Shown here: in pieces, positions 34,973 to 42,724 of the stretch | Numbering within the stretch: the first letter of the stretch is position 1 | Layout of the letters: each line of letters starts with the position of its first letter | Origin: Sphaerimonospora thailandensis | GTDB taxonomy: Bacteria > Actinomycetota > Actinomycetes > Streptosporangiales > Streptosporangiaceae | Assembly (NCBI RefSeq): GCF_016863115.1 | Contig: NZ_BOOG01000053.1 | Coordinates: 1-49,733 of the forward strand | Length of the DNA stretch: 49,733 nt | Reading direction: 5' to 3' | Notes under the pieces: model-generated | Database searches by the model: none | Told to the model about the DNA's origin: nothing | The model's input: the letters and a program-made list of their open reading frames with translations, nothing else | Translations under genes and position numbers: made by a program

Positions 34973-37179
34973 GCCGCTTCCTCGACGAGCGTGCGATAGG
35001 GGCCCGGCCCGGCGATGAGCTCGGCGTGCGTGCCGCGCTGGACGACCCTGCCCCGGTCGAGCACGAGGATCAGGTCGCTGTCCCGCACGGTGCTGAGCCG
35101 GTGCGCGATCACCACGCACGTGCAGCCCCTGGCCTTCAGGTTGGCGTCGACCAGGGCCTCGGTCTCCGCGTCCAGCGCGCTGGTGGCCTCGTCGAGCACC
35201 AGGACCGACGGGGACAGCGCGAGTGCCCTGGCGATCTCCATGCGCTGCCGTTCGCCGCCCGACAGGTTGCGGCCCCGCTCCTGGATCCAGCCGCCCGACA
35301 GCCCGCCCCTGCGGTGGACCACCTCGGCCAGGCAGGAGTCGGTGAGCGCCCTGTGCAGCCGGTACGACGGGATCGTCGGATCCCACAGCGTCAGGTTGTC
35401 GGCCACCGTGCCCTCGAACACCTGCAGGTTCTGCTCGACGTAGCCGACCGAAGTGGTGAGCGTCTCCCTCGGCGTGTCCTCCCTCGGGACGCCGTCGAAC
35501 CTGATCTGCCCCGACCACGGCCGGACGGCGCCGGTGAGCAGGCGGGCCACCGTGGACTTGCCGCTGCCCGTACGGCCGACGATGGCGACCCGCTGACCGG
35601 GCTCGGCCCGGAACGACAGTCCCTCGATGACCGGCCCGTGCTGGCGGTCGTAGCCGAACGTCACCTCGTCGAACTCCACGGCGCCGCGCAGGCCGCCGGA
35701 CATCTCGGATGTCTCGGACGTGAGGGGCAACGCCGCATGCTGCGGATCGGGTTCGGTGCAGAGCGCGTCGTCGAGCATGCTGGTCTGCGCGACCACGATC
35801 TGGGCCTGGGCGCCCAGCCCGACCAGCGAGGTCACCGGCACGAGGAAGGCGCCGACGAGAAGCTGGGCGGCGATGACCGTGTCCATGGTGACCTCGCCGC
35901 CGGCCATCAGCACCCCGCCGGTGATCACCACGGTGGCCCCGGCGAGGGAGCCGAGCGAGGCGGGCACCACCATCAGCGCCTGGGTGACGCGCATCAGGTC
36001 CTGGGCGGCCGACAGGCTCCGCGCCGACAGACCCGCCCACTTGGCGAAGAACCAGCCCTCGGCGCCGTCGGCCTTGAGCGACTCGGCCATCGAGACGCCG
36101 TTGAAGGCCATGCTGTCCCTGTGGTGCTCATCGAAGATCAGCCGTTGCTGGTGCGGCGCGCTGCGACGGCTGACCGCGCGCATCGCCAGCAGGTTGACCA
36201 CCGCCAGCACGCCGGCGACCACGGCGAACACCGGGTGGAAGACGAAGAGGATCGAGGAGTGCACCACCATGGTCAGCGCGGCGGCGATGGCCGTGGCGAC
36301 CCGATCCGACAGCAGCAGGGCCAGCCCGGCGCCGAAGGCCGTCCTCGTCACCAGGCCGCCCGTCGCCCGCCTGTGGAAGTAGTCGCCCGGCAGCCGCAGC
36401 AACCGCCACATGTAGCGGCCCGACAGGTCGGCCGCCATCGCCATCTGGACGGCGGTGAGCAGCCGCTGCTGCGCCCAGGTCCCGACCAGGGTGAAGGCGA
36501 CGCAGCCGAGCAGCCCCAGCAGCACGGGCGCCGACCAGGTGGGATCACCGGCGACCAGCACCCTGCCGAGCAGCAGCCGGGTGAGCAGCGCCGTGGCCGC
36601 GGCGGGAACGGCGAGCATGAAGGCCATGACGGCGATGGCGAGCAGCGTGGACAGGTACGGCCGGACCTTGGCCAGCGCCGAACGGGCGAGAGGGAGGCGC
36701 TGCCCCCCTGGTGTGAAATCCTCGCCCGGGCGCGGCACCATCACGATCCCGCTGAACCGTTTGCGGAAGTCCTCCCTGCTCAGCCGGACCCTGCCCACGG
36801 CGGGGTCGTTCAGGTAGGCCCATCGCCTGCGCATGCCCTCCAGCACCACGAAGTGCCGGCGATCGACGAAGATCATCGATGGGACGGGGAAGGTCTCCAG
36901 TTCGTCGGCCGTCACGCGCCAGGCGCCGATGTCGAAACCGTATTCCTGGGCCGCCGCCTTGATGCCGGCGCCGGTCAGCCCGTCCCTGCCGACGCCGCAC
37001 CGCTCCCTGATCTCGTGCAGGGGTACGCGCAGGCCGTGGTAGGCGAAGATCATGCTCAGACAGGCGGGCCCGCAGTCGGCGTCCTCCATCTGCGGGCGGC
37101 GCTCGGTGCGTACGGGACGCCGCCGCCTGGTCGCCGTCTCCGACCTCGCCGGTTCGGACCTGGTCGCCGTCTCAGACAC
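34969..37179 (-). CDS. NHLP-system peptidase-containing ABC transporter (C39)
   Basis: 736 aa from GTG 37179. The C39 peptidase spans about 28-150, with catalytic Cys in DADCGPACLSMIF, His in DRRHFVVLEGM and Asp in YLNDPAVGRV. Six membrane helices lie between about 165 and 460. The ATPase has Walker A VGRTGSGKSTVARLL, signature NLSGGERQRMEIARAL and Walker B VLVLDEATSALDAE. It removes the leader after the AG/GG-type junction and exports the peptide. The start overlaps the HlyD-like gene by 8 nt, and the end overlaps the second transporter by 4 nt. Confidence 0.93.
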   Translation of the reverse strand: MSETATRSEPARSETATRRRRPVRTERRPQMEDADCGPACLSMIFAYHGLRVPLHEIRERCGVGRDGLTGAGIKAAAQEYGFDIGAWRVTADELETFPVPSMIFVDRRHFVVLEGMRRRWAYLNDPAVGRVRLSREDFRKRFSGIVMVPRPGEDFTPGGQRLPLARSALAKVRPYLSTLLAIAVMAFMLAVPAAATALLTRLLLGRVLVAGDPTWSAPVLLGLLGCVAFTLVGTWAQQRLLTAVQMAMAADLSGRYMWRLLRLPGDYFHRRATGGLVTRTAFGAGLALLLSDRVATAIAAALTMVVHSSILFVFHPVFAVVAGVLAVVNLLAMRAVSRRSAPHQQRLIFDEHHRDSMAFNGVSMAESLKADGAEGWFFAKWAGLSARSLSAAQDLMRVTQALMVVPASLGSLAGATVVITGGVLMAGGEVTMDTVIAAQLLVGAFLVPVTSLVGLGAQAQIVVAQTSMLDDALCTEPDPQHAALPLTSETSEMSGGLRGAVEFDEVTFGYDRQHGPVIEGLSFRAEPGQRVAIVGRTGSGKSTVARLLTGAVRPWSGQIRFDGVPREDTPRETLTTSVGYVEQNLQVFEGTVADNLTLWDPTIPSYRLHRALTDSCLAEVVHRRGGLSGGWIQERGRNLSGGERQRMEIARALALSPSVLVLDEATSALDAETEALVDANLKARGCTCVVIAHRLSTVRDSDLILVLDRGRVVQRGTHAELIAGPGPYRTLVEEAA

Positions 37180-37885
37180 GGCGGCCTCCCGGGAACAGCG
37201 CGTCGACGGGACGGACGACGGCGACGGTGATCTCCGCCGCCACCGGGGTCAGCGTGGCGCCCGGCCAGGCCGGCCGGTCGAGATCGACGGACACCAGATA
37301 TCGGCCGTCGGCCCGCAGCGCATCGCCGAAGAGCGGGCGCAGCATCTCCTCGGACGCGGGGTACGGCTCGACGGCGCCCACCCGTCCCGGTACGGCGCCG
37401 GCGACCATGACGGGCTGGCCGGGCGCGAGCGCGCCGACCCTGTCCTGACCGACCATGAGCAGTGCCCGCAGGGGACCGGCGGCGGGGTCGAGGGCCGCGA
37501 CGGTGCCGCCGACGGCCAGGGTGGTGCCGGGGGCGGCCGTACGAAGCACCCGGCCGCTCAGGGCACCCGTCACGATGTGCCGGTTCCCCTTTCCATCAGA
37601 GAGCACGGCCAGCGGAGTCGCCGGGGTAACCTCCTGCCCCGCATGGACCAGCACCTCGGCCAGGCTGCCGGCCACGGGGGCGGCCACCGGCACGGGCCCG
37701 CCCCCCGCCACCAGCACGCCCGTGGCCACGACCACGTCGCGGACCTGACCGAAGAAGGCCCAGCCCGCGCCGCAGCCCGCGACCAGGATGAGCGCCACCG
37801 CGGCGAGCCACGCCTTGGTCCGCACGGTGGAGACGAGCTGGTCGATCCGTTCGCCTCCCGGCGCCTCCAAGACGGGCGTGGTCAT
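37172..37885 (-). CDS. Short HlyD-like NHLP secretion protein
   Basis: 237 aa. One N-terminal membrane helix (AWLAAVALILVAGCGAGWAFF, about 25-45) is followed by two lipoyl-like half motifs (GPVPVAAPVAGSLAEVLVHA and GALSGRVLRTAAPGTTLAVG) and a beta-barrel tail. It is the periplasmic-adaptor-like partner of NHLP exporters. It is short for HlyD proteins and has no coiled-coil hairpin between the lipoyl halves, in keeping with a Gram-positive envelope. ATG 37885 overlaps the stop of precursor A2 as ATGA, so it is coupled to it. A longer frame upstream is a shadow of A2. Confidence 0.87.
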   Translation of the reverse strand: MTTPVLEAPGGERIDQLVSTVRTKAWLAAVALILVAGCGAGWAFFGQVRDVVVATGVLVAGGGPVPVAAPVAGSLAEVLVHAGQEVTPATPLAVLSDGKGNRHIVTGALSGRVLRTAAPGTTLAVGGTVAALDPAAGPLRALLMVGQDRVGALAPGQPVMVAGAVPGRVGAVEPYPASEEMLRPLFGDALRADGRYLVSVDLDRPAWPGATLTPVAAEITVAVVRPVDALFPGGRRV

Positions 37886-38196
37886 CGGAGGCTCGCCTCC
37901 GGGGGGTTTTGGTCCATGCAGAAGCAGAAGCTGAGCAGGCACGGAGGCACCGCCGCCGTCACCTCGCCGTCGAGCGCCTCGATGACCAGCTCGGTAACGG
38001 GTTCCGATGGCAGCGCCGGCGCGCGGACCCCCTCCGCGAGCGTGAGGCCGTACTCCGCCAGGATGGACGCGGGCTCGCGCTCGTAACGGATCCTGAGGCC
38101 GGCGTCGGACCACGCCCGCGCGGTCAGCTCGCCGAACTTTCTGCGCTGGGCGGTGTCCCAGCCGATCGTGTCCCTGCCGATCGTGTCCACAGTCAT
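37882..38196 (-). CDS. RiPP precursor A2 (NHLP family, Cys-rich core)
   Basis: 104 aa, ATG 38196 with GGGAG upstream. The leader is a diverged member of the NHLP family: QRRKFGELTARAWSDAGLRI, RYEREPASILAEYGLTLAEG, then VIEALDGEV before the likely cleavage region. The core differs from the others. It contains AVPPCLLSFCFCMDQNPP and ends in EASLR, with three Cys in seven residues and few Ser/Thr. It overlaps the HlyD-like gene by 4 nt, unusual for a precursor, and links its translation to export genes. Alternatively it could be a helper peptide and not a product precursor. Confidence 0.82.
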   Translation of the reverse strand: MTVDTIGRDTIGWDTAQRRKFGELTARAWSDAGLRIRYEREPASILAEYGLTLAEGVRAPALPSEPVTELVIEALDGEVTAAVPPCLLSFCFCMDQNPPEASLR

Positions 38197-38235
38197 CAAA
38201 AATCTCCCGCCGGGTGGTATGAGATGCTTCTTCCG

Positions 38236-38270
38236 CGGGGTGGTGAGCATCTGGACTGCCCACCACCCCG
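38236..38270 (-). promoter_or_regulatory. RNA hairpin with conserved apex in the A2 leader
   Basis: A perfect 10-bp stem (CGGGGTGGTG 38236-38245 with CACCACCCCG 38261-38270) encloses 15 nt whose central 13 (38247-38259) are identical to the loop of the A4 leader hairpin. GCA/TGC inside the loop can pair, leaving a 7-nt apex. It lies about 40 nt upstream of the A2 start. Confidence 0.65.
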
Positions 38271-38305
38271 TCTGGGCGTACTGGGCCCGGCCGTCCCGGG
38301 CCCGC

Positions 38306-38333
38306 TTGTTCTGGCTCGGTTGTTCTGGCCCGG
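38306..38333. repeat. 14-bp direct tandem repeat between A3 and A2
   Basis: TTGTTCTGGCTCGG (38306-38319) is followed at once by TTGTTCTGGCCCGG (38320-38333); 13 of 14 bases match. It lies in the 171-bp gap between A3 and A2 and could be a paired regulator site or a slippage product. Confidence 0.7.
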
Positions 38334-38367
38334 ACGTGCTGAGATGTCTCGGGTGGTCTGCCAGGTC

Positions 38368-38658
38368 TCAGGCGCTCTGCCTGCCGGACAGGCATCCGGT
38401 CGGACAACTGACGGTGCCGATCGTGCCGAGGGCGCCGCCCGCCGACGACTCCAGGCTCTCCAGGTCGATGGCCTGGTCGGGCTGGGCGGGCAGGTCGGGA
38501 GGGGGAAGCTCGCGCGGCCAGTCGACGCCGGCGTCCGCGAGTGCGGCGCGTGGGTCTCGCGCGAAGTCCCGCCTGATCGACTCGTCGGACCAGGCGAGTG
38601 CGAAGAAACGGGCGAGTTGGGTGCGTAGCTCGTGAGACAGTGTCGGATCTTCCGGCAT
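38368..38658 (-). CDS. RiPP precursor A3 (NHLP family)
   Basis: 96 aa, ATG 38658 with GAGGTGACATC upstream. The leader reads LRTQLARFFALAWSDESIRR, DFARDPRAALADAGVDWPRE, and ends IDLESLESSAGG, similar to the A1 leader end. The core is short: ALGTIGTVSCPTGCLSGRQS plus a final Ala. It has two Cys, two or three Thr and three Ser. The core pattern GTxxC..GC is shared with A1 (GTAACIGC). It begins the long rightmost operon and has the same 26-bp promoter element as A4. Confidence 0.85.
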   Translation of the reverse strand: MPEDPTLSHELRTQLARFFALAWSDESIRRDFARDPRAALADAGVDWPRELPPPDLPAQPDQAIDLESLESSAGGALGTIGTVSCPTGCLSGRQSA

Positions 38659-38780
38659 GATGTCACCTCGTCACGGAGGCCCCGGGGTCGCGGGCACCTG
38701 CTCGTCCGCTCTCTCCGGAAGTCGGGGGGCGGCCTCCTGTTGCTGTCCAGTTTCGTGATCAGCCGCTGGGGCCACCAGAA

Positions 38781-38806
38781 ACAACTAACACCGACATATC
38801 GTGATA
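38781..38806 (-). promoter_or_regulatory. Promoter element shared with precursor A4 (upstream of A3)
   Basis: ACAACTAACACC at one end and CGTGATA at the other, 26 bp in all, match the A4 element at 21 of 26 positions with no gap. The distance to the A3 start is 122 nt (125 nt for A4). On the minus strand it reads TATCACG, then GGTGTTAGTTGT. It also contains the palindrome ATATC-GT-GATAT (38796-38807). Confidence 0.7.
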
Positions 38807-38810
38807 TTCA

Positions 38811-39587
38811 TCATTTCGGACGGTTCGTCGGTCTCGATGGCATCCGCTGTTCCCGATGCGCGAACCCTCGCATCTCTCTCTGCGCCTCGCGGGCCAGTTC
38901 GAGCATGTCGCGCAGCTCCTTCTTGACGTGCTCGGCTTCGCCGTCCGCGCCGCGGAGGACTTCCCGGCCCTGCGCGGCGATGGCGTCGAGACGGCTGCCG
39001 AGGACTCTCTCCAGCTCGCGCATCGCCCGCGCGCGCTGGGCCGCCAACTCGACCGTGACAAGCTCGGCCCTGGTCGCGTACAGGACCCTCGCCGTCTCCG
39101 CGAAATGCGTCAGACCCGCGAGACAGACGGCCATCACCGCGACCGTCAACGTCCAGGACATCATCTCCTGAGGAGGGTCGCCGAGGGCCCTCGACTTGAA
39201 CGCCTCCGCGAACAGCACAAGCGCGAAGGCCGGCAGGGAGAACGGCCTGGGGAGGAATCCGAGCGCCGCCGCGGCCAGGAAGATCCCCAAAGTGGCCCAC
39301 CACGCGCCGAGGAACGGCAACGGCGCGTAGACGAGGAGGGCCATCGCCGCCACCGCCCAGTGCCGGCGGTTTCTGAGGGGACCGGCGAAGCCGGTCGCGA
39401 CGTACAGTACGACGACGGCGGTCAACAGGATGACGGCGGGGATCCACCGGTCCGGGCCGCTGTCCTCGATGTAGTGCCTGAACACCCGGCTCATCAGGAC
39501 AAGGGCGAACGCCAAGACCGCGGCGCGGCCGAACCGCACCTCCAGCGGTGCGCGAGCGGCCACCCGCGGTTCACGAGCCCGAGTCAC
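38811..39587 (-). CDS. Degenerate DesK-type sensor (no acceptor His, no ATPase domain)
   Basis: 258 aa from GTG 39587. Five or six membrane helices fill residues about 20-165. A cytoplasmic helical pair then aligns with the phosphotransfer region of kinase 1 in this window: GELHDLLGQTLASI there, RELERVLGSRLDAI here. The acceptor His is therefore Glu, and the protein stops after the second helix with no ATP-binding domain. It could be a decoy that forms mixed dimers with the intact kinases, or a decayed gene. The open frame, lack of stops and good helical heptads favour a retained function. It lies between precursors A3 and A4. Confidence 0.72.
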   Translation of the reverse strand: MTRAREPRVAARAPLEVRFGRAAVLAFALVLMSRVFRHYIEDSGPDRWIPAVILLTAVVVLYVATGFAGPLRNRRHWAVAAMALLVYAPLPFLGAWWATLGIFLAAAALGFLPRPFSLPAFALVLFAEAFKSRALGDPPQEMMSWTLTVAVMAVCLAGLTHFAETARVLYATRAELVTVELAAQRARAMRELERVLGSRLDAIAAQGREVLRGADGEAEHVKKELRDMLELAREAQREMRGFAHREQRMPSRPTNRPK

Positions 39588-39703
39588 AAACGGATCATGG
39601 CAACCGATTCCGGCCGAGGCAACGCCTCACGGGCCGGCGTTCGGTACGAGACACGCCTTCGCAGAGCGCTTTTCTGGAGACGCCCTTCTGGAAAGGCGCC
39701 CTT

Positions 39704-39737
39704 CTGGGGGGCGCGCACAGACGGAGGCGCCCCCCAG
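39704..39737 (-). terminator. Terminator hairpin after precursor A4
   Basis: CTGGGGGGCGC (39704-39714) and GCGCCCCCCAG (39727-39737) form a perfect 11-bp stem with a 12-nt loop, starting 7 nt after the A4 stop. No long T-tract follows. It would make A4 a mostly single-gene transcript. Confidence 0.7.
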
Positions 39738-39743
39738 GACAGG

Positions 39744-40094
39744 TCAGTTGGGCAGCTGGCTTGAGGCAGAGCCGTACGTGCCCGCGCAGGCAGCGGTGGC
39801 CGCGGTGCCGCCGATGGTGCTGACCGAGCTCGCCGTGCCCGCCGTACCCGCCGTGCCCGCCTCGGCGACGCCGGCCGCGACCTCCAGCTCCTCGACGCTG
39901 AACTCGCCCTCGGGCTTCGGCGGCAGCACCGGCGTGGGCACGCCCTCGGGGTAGACGATGCCGTACTCCGCGAGCATCGCCCGGGGCTCGCGACCGTAAC
40001 GAGCCTTGACCTCCTCCTCCGCCCACGCGGCGGCGATCAGCCGGGCGAACTTCTTGCGGTCCTCGTCACCGAGAATGTAAATGCTTTCGGCCAT
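39744..40094 (-). CDS. RiPP precursor A4 (NHLP family, Thr/Ser-rich repeat core)
   Basis: 116 aa, ATG 40094 with GGAGAG upstream; the longer frame to 40223 is unlikely. The leader is nearly the same as that of A1 (AESIYILGDEDRKKFARLI, ending VEELEVAAG). The core of about 42 residues begins VAEAGTAGTAGTASSVSTIG and continues GTAATAACAGTYGSAS. It has one Cys, at least nine Thr and seven or eight Ser, mostly spaced by Gly or Ala. It is therefore suited to multiple dehydrations, with at most one thiazole. GTA triplets suggest core growth by repeat expansion. It has its own promoter element and terminator. Confidence 0.88.
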   Translation of the reverse strand: MAESIYILGDEDRKKFARLIAAAWAEEEVKARYGREPRAMLAEYGIVYPEGVPTPVLPPKPEGEFSVEELEVAAGVAEAGTAGTAGTASSVSTIGGTAATAACAGTYGSASSQLPN

Positions 40095-40145
40095 CGGGCC
40101 ACTCTCCTTCCGCCCCGGCTCGCGACCGGGATCCGACGGGAGTGA

Positions 40146-40170
40146 CAGCGGGCATCTGGACTGCTCGCTG
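40146..40170 (-). promoter_or_regulatory. RNA hairpin with conserved apex in the A4 leader
   Basis: CAGCG (40146-40150) and CGCTG (40166-40170) close a 15-nt loop; positions 40152-40164 match the A2 loop exactly over 13 nt, although the stems have no sequence in common. It lies about 52 nt upstream of the A4 start. Confidence 0.65.
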
Positions 40171-40219
40171 CCCCTTGTTGCAGGTTCAGACTCGCCCGAG
40201 ACGACCTTCGGCGGAAGGC

Positions 40220-40245
40220 ACAACTAACACCAACCGGCCGTGATA
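40220..40245 (-). promoter_or_regulatory. Promoter element shared with precursor A3 (upstream of A4)
   Basis: The element starts ACAACTAACACC and ends CGTGATA, as upstream of A3. The A4 copy is followed by TCACG, so CGTGA-TAACTG-TCACG (40239-40254) forms an inverted repeat. It lies 125 nt upstream of the A4 start, beyond the LuxR-type gene's 3' end. Confidence 0.7.
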
Positions 40246-40333
40246 ACTGTCACGTGGCCCGCGGGGGCGTGGCGCCACAGGTCCGGCGTCGAGGGCCCGG
40301 TCCCGCCGGCGGCCTCGGAAACGTCGCCAGAGA

Positions 40334-42703
40334 TCAGGAGGCCTCATCCCTGGTCCGCCCGCTGAGCCAGGCGGCGATCTGGGTTCGGGAGTTGAAGCCG
40401 AGCTTGTCCAGGATGTGCTCGATGTGCCCTTCCGCGGTGCGCTGTGAGATCACCAGCGCCGCCGCGATGTCCTTGTTGCTCAGCCCCTGCGCGACCAGTT
40501 CGGCGATCTCCGACTCACGGCGGGTCAACGGCCACAGGCGTCCCGGAACCGCGGCGGTTTCGGGCCGCTCGGGCGACTCCTCCTTCAACGCGTAGCGGAT
40601 CGCCTCGCCGTACGACATCTTGGCCCCGCGCTTGAAGGCGGCTCGGAACGCCGTCTCGCCCAGGGCCTCCAGCGTCAGCGCCTCGCATTCATCGTGATAG
40701 CGCCTGAGGCAGCCGAACTCGGACATCGACGCGTCGACCGCCTGCCACACCCTGTCGAGCACGCCGAAGAGCCGGGCGGCCCGCTCGAACTGCTTCTCGC
40801 TCACGGCGGTCCAGGCCAGCACCTCCAGGCTGATCCCCGCCCCGGGGAGGTCATCGAGCCTGTCCAGGCACCGCAGCGCCTCCTGCTCCCGCACCGTGGC
40901 CTGCCGGAGATCGCCCAGCCGCCAGGCCTCGAGGCCCAGCGCCGTCATCGCGTACGCGCGGTGCCACTGTTCCCGGTGCTCCTCGCAGAGCGCCACGCTC
41001 TCCTGCCCGGCGGCCGTCGCGCGGTCGTCGTCGCCCCGCAGGCCGTACACCAGGCAGAGCCGGTTGAGCACGACCGCCAGGCCCACCGGGTCACGCGCCG
41101 CGCGGTGGTCGTCCGCCGCCTGCTGATAGAGCCGGAGGGCCTGGTCGATCTCCCCTCGGCCCATCGCCACCATCGCGGAGTACGTGGTCACGTAGGCGAG
41201 GACGTGCTTCAGGCCGAGACGCTCGGCGATGGCCCCGCTCTCCGCGAGCATGGCCGCGGCCGGCTCGTAATCGGCCTGGATGACGGCGAGCCAGGCGGCG
41301 GCCGCCAGCGCACGGGCCCTGACCTCGCCCGGCTCGGAGTCGAGGGCGAGGCCGCGATCGAACCAGCGGCGGCCCTCGCCCACCTGGTAGCCGGCCCGCC
41401 AGTGATAGAGCAGATCCGTCGCCATCTCCAGGCCGACCCGCGCCTCGCCGGGTTCGTCGAAGGACCATTCGAGGGCCGCCCGGATGTTCGGCTGCTCCTC
41501 ACGTAGGCGCAGTGACGTGACGATGTGATCGGGGCCGAACAGCTCGGCCCGCGCCCGCGCCGCCCGCCGCCGGAAATGGTCACGGTGCCGCCGCCGCAGC
41601 GCGTTCTCCTCGCCGGACTCGGCGAGCCGCTCCGCCGCGTACGCGCGGATCGTGTCGAGCAGGCGATAACGCACCCCGGCCCGCTGCCGCTCCTCCCTGA
41701 TCAGTACGGATTTCTCGATCAGCCCGCTGATCAGGTCGAGGACGTCCTCCCTGGCGATGCCGTCTCCGGAGCAGACCTCCTCGACGGCCTCGAGGTCGAG
41801 CCCGCCGCGGAACACCGAGACCCGCTGCCACAGCAGCCGCTCGGCCTCCGTGCACAGGTCGTAACTCCAGTCGATCGACGCCCGAAGCGTCCGCTGACGC
41901 GTCTGCGCCGCCCGCGACCCCGAGGTCAGGAGCCGGAAGCAGTCGTCCAGGCGTTCCAGCACCTGTTCCACCGACAGCGCGCGCAGCCGTACGGCCGCCA
42001 GCTCGATCGCGAGGGGAAGACCGTCGAGCCGCGCACAGATCGCCGCGACGGTCTCACGGTTGGCCTCGGTCAGCTGGAATCCGGGCAGGACCGCCGCCGC
42101 CCGCTCGGCGAACAGCCGGACGGCGTCGGACTCGTCCACCGGCTCGGCGAACAGCGGCGACCCGACCGCGCCGGTCGACGGCGGCAGCGGCAGGGGCAGG
42201 GGCCCGAGATCGAACGTCTGCTCGCTCCCGATCCCGAGCGCCTGCCGGCTGGTGGCGAGAATGCGCAGGTCCGGCAGGGCACGCACCAGCGTGTCCACGA
42301 GGACGGCGCACTCGGCGAGCAGATGCTCGCAGTTGTCCAGGACCAGCAGCACGCTGCGGCCGACCAGGTGCTCGATCAGCACCTCCACCGTGGGACGCGA
42401 CGACACCCGCGACGACACGCCGACGGTCTCCGCCACGGTCTGGACGACGAGTTCCGGCCGATCCAGCGTCGCGAGCTCGATCAGCCACACGCCACCGGGG
42501 AAGGCCCGGCGCACGTCCAGCGCGACGCGGGTGGCCAGGCGCGTCTTGCCGACCCCGCCCACCCCGGTGACGGTCACCACATGCGACATGGACAGCATGC
42601 GCTTGACCTCGGCCACCTCGTGCCGACGCCCGACGAAACCGGTGACCTCGACGGGCAGCCCGTTCTGTCCTCGCTTAACCGCCCTCGCCGACCCCGCGGC
42701 CAT
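40334..42703 (-). CDS. LuxR-family regulator with NB-ARC/AfsR-like ATPase
   Basis: 789 aa. The N-terminal ATPase has Walker A TGVGGVGKTRLATRVA at about 45 and Walker B VLLVLDNCEHLL at about 118, followed by GLPLAIELAA of NB-ARC/STAND ATPases. A helical TPR-like middle (about 370-690) includes DPVGLAVVLNRLCLVYGL. The C-terminal LuxR domain is LTRRESEIAELVAQGLSNKD, then ISQRTAEGHIEHILDKLGF. Such proteins act as ligand- or protein-activated switches of gene clusters. It is the gene just upstream of A4 and is likely to be the cluster regulator. ATG 42703 fits the family start. Confidence 0.9.
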   Translation of the reverse strand: MAAGSARAVKRGQNGLPVEVTGFVGRRHEVAEVKRMLSMSHVVTVTGVGGVGKTRLATRVALDVRRAFPGGVWLIELATLDRPELVVQTVAETVGVSSRVSSRPTVEVLIEHLVGRSVLLVLDNCEHLLAECAVLVDTLVRALPDLRILATSRQALGIGSEQTFDLGPLPLPLPPSTGAVGSPLFAEPVDESDAVRLFAERAAAVLPGFQLTEANRETVAAICARLDGLPLAIELAAVRLRALSVEQVLERLDDCFRLLTSGSRAAQTRQRTLRASIDWSYDLCTEAERLLWQRVSVFRGGLDLEAVEEVCSGDGIAREDVLDLISGLIEKSVLIREERQRAGVRYRLLDTIRAYAAERLAESGEENALRRRHRDHFRRRAARARAELFGPDHIVTSLRLREEQPNIRAALEWSFDEPGEARVGLEMATDLLYHWRAGYQVGEGRRWFDRGLALDSEPGEVRARALAAAAWLAVIQADYEPAAAMLAESGAIAERLGLKHVLAYVTTYSAMVAMGRGEIDQALRLYQQAADDHRAARDPVGLAVVLNRLCLVYGLRGDDDRATAAGQESVALCEEHREQWHRAYAMTALGLEAWRLGDLRQATVREQEALRCLDRLDDLPGAGISLEVLAWTAVSEKQFERAARLFGVLDRVWQAVDASMSEFGCLRRYHDECEALTLEALGETAFRAAFKRGAKMSYGEAIRYALKEESPERPETAAVPGRLWPLTRRESEIAELVAQGLSNKDIAAALVISQRTAEGHIEHILDKLGFNSRTQIAAWLSGRTRDEAS

Positions 42704-42724
42704 GGTGCTTCACGCCGCCCTGGA

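Noticed and set aside
34973-36040. N-terminal extension of the second ABC transporter
   Set aside because: The extension is an out-of-frame reading of the peptidase-containing transporter gene; ATG 34972 with an ATGA overlap is the natural start.
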